DNA of 64,000 nt from CAYZJB01 sp964602985 (GTDB lineage Bacteria > CLD3 > SB21). Under the pieces are notes generated by a model. It searched no databases and had not been told where the DNA came from. It saw only the letters and a program-made list of their open reading frames with translations. The stretch covers positions 1 through 64,000 of the forward strand of contig CAZRTJ010000003.1 of NCBI GenBank assembly GCA_964602985.1, written 5' to 3'. The first letter of the stretch is position 1; each line of letters begins with the position of its first letter. Both the position numbers and the translations under genes were made by a program. This document shows, in pieces, positions 61,277-64,000 of the stretch.

Positions 61277-62527
61277 ATGAAGAAAGCGCGCATGGTGGTC
61301 GTCGGCGACGAGATCCTGATCGGTCAGATCGTCGACACGAATTCCGCCACGGCCGCCAAACTGCTCGCGACGCGCGGTGTGGCGTTGACGGGCATTGCGG
61401 TTGTGGGGGATTCGGAAGATCGTATCGTCGCGGCACTGCGGGACGCCTCTGACGCGGATCTCGTGATCGTCAGCGGCGGACTCGGACCCACACACGACGA
61501 CCGGACCCGATTTGCGGTCGCTCAATTTCTCGGCACGGACATTCGCATCCGACCCGACGCGTTGGCTGAGTTGGAAGCGATGTTTGCCCAAGCCGGGCGA
61601 ACCCTGAACGAAGCCAATCGCGTGCAAGTCATGATCCCGGACGGCGCGGACCATCTGAGCAACCGCGTCGGAACGGCTCCGGGACTGCGATTCCACAACA
61701 ATCAGACCACGTTCTTCTGCTTCCAGGGAGTGCCGGGAGAATTTCGATGGATGTGCGAGACCTACGTGCTGCCGTTTCTCGGCGATGCGCCCGCGCAACC
61801 TGCATTCGAAATTCTTCGAACGTTTGGAATTCCCGAGTCCACTCTGTATCAGCATGTCAAACCTCTGGTGGATGAGTGGAAAGACGTGTGGGACGTTGCT
61901 TTTCTGCCGCAATTGGAAAGCGGCGTGGACATTCGCATCACAGCGCGTTCGCGAGAACGGGACGCCCGGACAGCCGCTCAGCTTTGTGCGGACGCAATTG
62001 AAAGAAGATATCCCCATAGTGTGTATGCCCGCGGAATCGTGTCGATGGAGGAAGTCGTCGCCCGGCAATTGTGGAATTTGAAGTGGACGATCGCGACAGC
62101 AGAGTCTTGCACGGGTGGTCTGATCTCCCATCGTTTAACCAACGTGTCAGGCAGTTCGGCGTATTTCATTCATGGGATCGTCGCGTACGCGAATGCATCC
62201 AAGACCGGGCTTCTCGACGTTCCCCGCGATGTGATCGAGCGGTTCGGCGCCGTGAGTGAGGAGACCGTGCGAGCGATGGCCGAGGGCATTCGCACAAACA
62301 GCCGCGCGGAGATCGGTCTGGCCACGACCGGGATCGCCGGGCCAACGGGCGGCACGGACGAAAAACCCGTTGGGACCTTGTTTGTCGGATTGGCCACTCC
62401 CGAGGGCGCCTCTGCGATCCGCGGAATGCCCTTGCCTTTTCAAGTCGATCGTATCAACTTCAAACAACGAGCCGCGCAGATCGCACTCAACCTGCTGCGC
62501 GAATACCTGGTGACGAAAGAAACATGA
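61277..62527 (+). CDS. cinA: CinA-family nicotinamide-nucleotide amidohydrolase
   Basis: A 416-residue CinA protein with both domains. The N-terminal MoCF-like part (MVVVGDEILIGQIVDTNS, SGGLGPTHDDRT) is ADP-ribose pyrophosphatase-like; the C-terminal amidase (about 255-416: ATAESCTGGLISHRLTNVSGSS, TTGIAGPTGGTDEKPVGTLFVG) deamidates nicotinamide mononucleotide in NAD recycling. Despite its name from competence loci, most homologues do NAD turnover. GAGGTG precedes ATG 61277. The stop overlaps the next start as ATGA. Confidence 0.92.
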   Translation: MKKARMVVVGDEILIGQIVDTNSATAAKLLATRGVALTGIAVVGDSEDRIVAALRDASDADLVIVSGGLGPTHDDRTRFAVAQFLGTDIRIRPDALAELEAMFAQAGRTLNEANRVQVMIPDGADHLSNRVGTAPGLRFHNNQTTFFCFQGVPGEFRWMCETYVLPFLGDAPAQPAFEILRTFGIPESTLYQHVKPLVDEWKDVWDVAFLPQLESGVDIRITARSRERDARTAAQLCADAIERRYPHSVYARGIVSMEEVVARQLWNLKWTIATAESCTGGLISHRLTNVSGSSAYFIHGIVAYANASKTGLLDVPRDVIERFGAVSEETVRAMAEGIRTNSRAEIGLATTGIAGPTGGTDEKPVGTLFVGLATPEGASAIRGMPLPFQVDRINFKQRAAQIALNLLREYLVTKET

Positions 62528-62808
62528 CCCTTTGCCGTGTAACGGGATCCATTGTGTCGACGCATAAGAATGAACACCTGGTCGGCAAGAAAATACTCGT
62601 GGTCCAGCCGCTGAACCTCGACGAGCAGCCCGACGGCAATGATTTTCTCGCCTTGGACGAAGTGGATGCCGGCGTCGGAGATCGCGTTCTGGTGATGCGG
62701 GAGGGAGGATCGGCTCGCATCGTGCTTCGAAACAAACTCATTCCCGTTCAAGCGGTCATCGTCGGCGTCGTGGACGGATACCACGTTCAACCCAAGTCGT
62801 CATCATGA
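62524..62808 (+). CDS. EutN/CcmL-family (BMC vertex-like) protein
   Basis: A 94-residue protein with the EutN/CcmL beta-barrel pattern: RVTGSIVSTHKNEHLVGKKILVVQP at the start, DEVDAGVGDRVLVMREGGSAR with the family loop, and VIVGVVDGYHV at the end. In shell systems these form the pentameric vertices of bacterial microcompartments. Here there are no BMC-H shell genes or pathway enzymes; it overlaps cinA (ATGA) and murA (ATGA), so it is expressed with them. Probably a single-copy EutN homologue with another role. Confidence 0.85.
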   Translation: MTLCRVTGSIVSTHKNEHLVGKKILVVQPLNLDEQPDGNDFLALDEVDAGVGDRVLVMREGGSARIVLRNKLIPVQAVIVGVVDGYHVQPKSSS

Positions 62809-64000
62809 AGAAATTTATCGTCGAAGGCGGACGCGCGCTCAAAGGCGCCTTTGATCCGGCGGGAAACAAGAATGAGGCGCTGCCGGTTATCGCCGCCGCG
62901 TTGCTCACGGACGAACCCGTGATCCTGAAGAATATGCCCGGCGTGTCGGATGCCATGCGCATGCTGGAACTTGCCCGGGCGCTCGGCGCCGAAACGACAG
63001 AAGTCGCACGGGGTGAGTGGCGCATCCATACGCCATCGATTCGAACGCACGAACCCGATTATGCTCTTGCATCCGAGATTCGCGGCTCCTTTCTGTTCGC
63101 AGGCAGCATGCTCGGCCGTCACGGCAGAATTGCTTTGCCCTCACCTGGAGGGGACAAGATCGGCCGCCGGAGACTGGACACGCACATTCATGTCCTCCGT
63201 TCTCTGGGTGCGGAAATTGACCTGGGGAGAAAATTCTATACCATGTCCGCCCGCAAACTAGTCGGACAGGATATCTTCCTTGACGAAGCCAGCGTGATGG
63301 CCACAGAGAATGCGGTGATGGCCGCAGTTCTCGCGGAAGGAACAACCATCCTGCACCACGCGGCCTGCGAGCCCCATGTCCAGGGCTTGTGCCGTATGCT
63401 GAATGCGATGGGAGCCAACATCACCGGCATCGGCAGCAACGTGCTCCGAATTGAAGGTGTCCGGGCACTGCACGGATGCACGCACACCATCACGAACGAT
63501 CACATTGAAATCGGAAGCATGATCGGACTGGCCGCTGTGACGGGCAGCGAAATTCTCATCCGACAGACCCGACCAGACGATTTGCGAATGACCTTGTTGG
63601 GATTCGAGCGGATCGGCATCCGTGTCGAGATTCGCGGACCGGACGTATTCGTTCCGGCGGCGCAGTCTCTGGAAATCGCGACCGACATCGACGGCGCCAT
63701 TCCCAAGATCGACGACGCTCCGTGGCCGGGATTTCCCGCCGATCTGATGAGCATCCTTGTCGTGTGCGCGACGCAATGCAAAGGCACGTTGTTGGTTTTC
63801 GAAAAAATGTTTGAGAGTCGACTCTTCTTCGTGGACAAACTGATCACGATGGGCGCGCGGATTGTCCTGTGCGACCCGCATCGCGCGATCATCAGCGGAC
63901 CGACGCGACTGCACGGAGAAATGATCACCAGCCCGGACATCCGCGCCGGAATGGCCCTTCTCATCGCCGCACTGAGCGCCGAAGGCACGACCACCATCCA
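62805..64000 (+). CDS. murA: UDP-GlcNAc 1-carboxyvinyltransferase MurA (runs off the window)
   Basis: The first 398 residues of MurA (full length about 420). Catalytic Lys22-Asn23 are in GNKNEALP. The active-site loop reads LPSPGGDKIGRRRLDTH: the usual Cys (115 in E. coli) is Asp at 117, as in Mycobacterium tuberculosis and Chlamydia, a change known to make MurA fosfomycin-insensitive. The downstream motifs ATENAVMAA and FPADLMS are present. It transfers enolpyruvate from PEP to UDP-GlcNAc, the first committed peptidoglycan step. ATG overlaps the EutN stop (ATGA). The C terminus lies beyond 64000. Confidence 0.93.
   Translation, partial: MKKFIVEGGRALKGAFDPAGNKNEALPVIAAALLTDEPVILKNMPGVSDAMRMLELARALGAETTEVARGEWRIHTPSIRTHEPDYALASEIRGSFLFAGSMLGRHGRIALPSPGGDKIGRRRLDTHIHVLRSLGAEIDLGRKFYTMSARKLVGQDIFLDEASVMATENAVMAAVLAEGTTILHHAACEPHVQGLCRMLNAMGANITGIGSNVLRIEGVRALHGCTHTITNDHIEIGSMIGLAAVTGSEILIRQTRPDDLRMTLLGFERIGIRVEIRGPDVFVPAAQSLEIATDIDGAIPKIDDAPWPGFPADLMSILVVCATQCKGTLLVFEKMFESRLFFVDKLITMGARIVLCDPHRAIISGPTRLHGEMITSPDIRAGMALLIAALSAEGTTTI

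Noticed and set aside
62524..64000. A bacterial microcompartment operon
   Set aside because: Only a single EutN-type vertex homologue is present; no BMC-H shell or encapsulated enzymes, and the neighbours are cinA and murA.
1..64000. tRNA or rRNA genes, prophage or intact insertion sequence
   Set aside because: No cloverleaf with GGTTCGAATCC-type T arm, no rRNA segment, and no transposase, integrase or phage structural gene was recognised on either strand.

Overview
The window reads as chromosomal DNA of a free-living, GC-rich, Gram-negative bacterium of the FCB (Fibrobacteres-Chlorobi-Bacteroidetes) superphylum, most like the Ignavibacteria/Kapabacteria side. The grounds are a secreted protein ending in a type IX-secretion-like sorting domain (YPNPFNP motif, 35161-37842), large periplasmic-propeller sensor kinases, a DUF4388 response regulator, a Skp/OmpH protein, SPOR and DUF481 envelope proteins and a TolB-like/outer-membrane-barrel protease. 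The taxon is an inference; there is no rRNA, tRNA, phage, CRISPR array or intact insertion sequence.

Layout. 1-4.9 kb: an FtsX/MacB-type permease, a truncated small exported protein, and a both-ends-truncated internal piece of a PAS sensor kinase fused to it, followed by about 0.5 kb of structured non-coding DNA. 4.9-21.7 kb (minus): five consecutive giant sensor kinases, each with a signal peptide, beta-propeller repeats, a Y_Y_Y domain, one TM helix and a different transmitter type, ending in a single NarL-type response regulator; three of the junctions are 4-bp start/stop overlaps. 22-25.2 kb: a stand-alone N-terminal half of carbamoyl-phosphate synthase (carB), a di-haem cytochrome c and a lipoprotein-like gene. 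25.4-32.9 kb: a malic enzyme-phosphotransacetylase (maeB) and, convergent to it, a complete trans-4-hydroxyproline catabolic operon (deaminase, 2-oxoglutarate-semialdehyde dehydrogenase, GntR regulator, epimerase, FAD-dependent D-amino-acid dehydrogenase) with a visible promoter and GntR operator. Its product, 2-oxoglutarate, enters the TCA cycle, which maeB drains towards pyruvate and acetyl-CoA.

33-37.9 kb: a VOC-fold protein with a histone-H1-like tail, then an AT-richer stretch with a PQQ-like propeller lipoprotein and the sorting-domain protein. 37.9-46.5 kb (plus): housekeeping and envelope genes (plsY, an unknown membrane protein, OmpH, a Mg-chelatase-like AAA+ ATPase; rdgB opposite; HPt protein, esterase, DUF971, SPOR lipoprotein, ftsE without ftsX, biotin carboxylase). 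46.6-52.1 kb (minus): a lipoprotein, a multi-PAS hybrid kinase with C-terminal receiver, and a DUF481 protein. 52.2-57.1 kb: TauE/SafE exporter, glpD, moaA, a roughly 325-bp block of nested palindromes, a small exported protein and a receiver-DUF4388 regulator. 57.1-64 kb: protease/TolB-propeller/barrel protein, ndk, then a translationally coupled cinA - EutN/CcmL-like - murA run (murA runs off the window and carries the Cys-to-Asp change linked to fosfomycin insensitivity).

Most noteworthy for follow-up: the five-kinase/one-regulator array, the H1-tailed VOC protein, the split carB, the orphan microcompartment-vertex homologue between cinA and murA, the kinase-fragment chimera near 2.9 kb, and the palindrome block upstream of moaA. 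Domain calls rest on motif recognition by eye, not on database searches.
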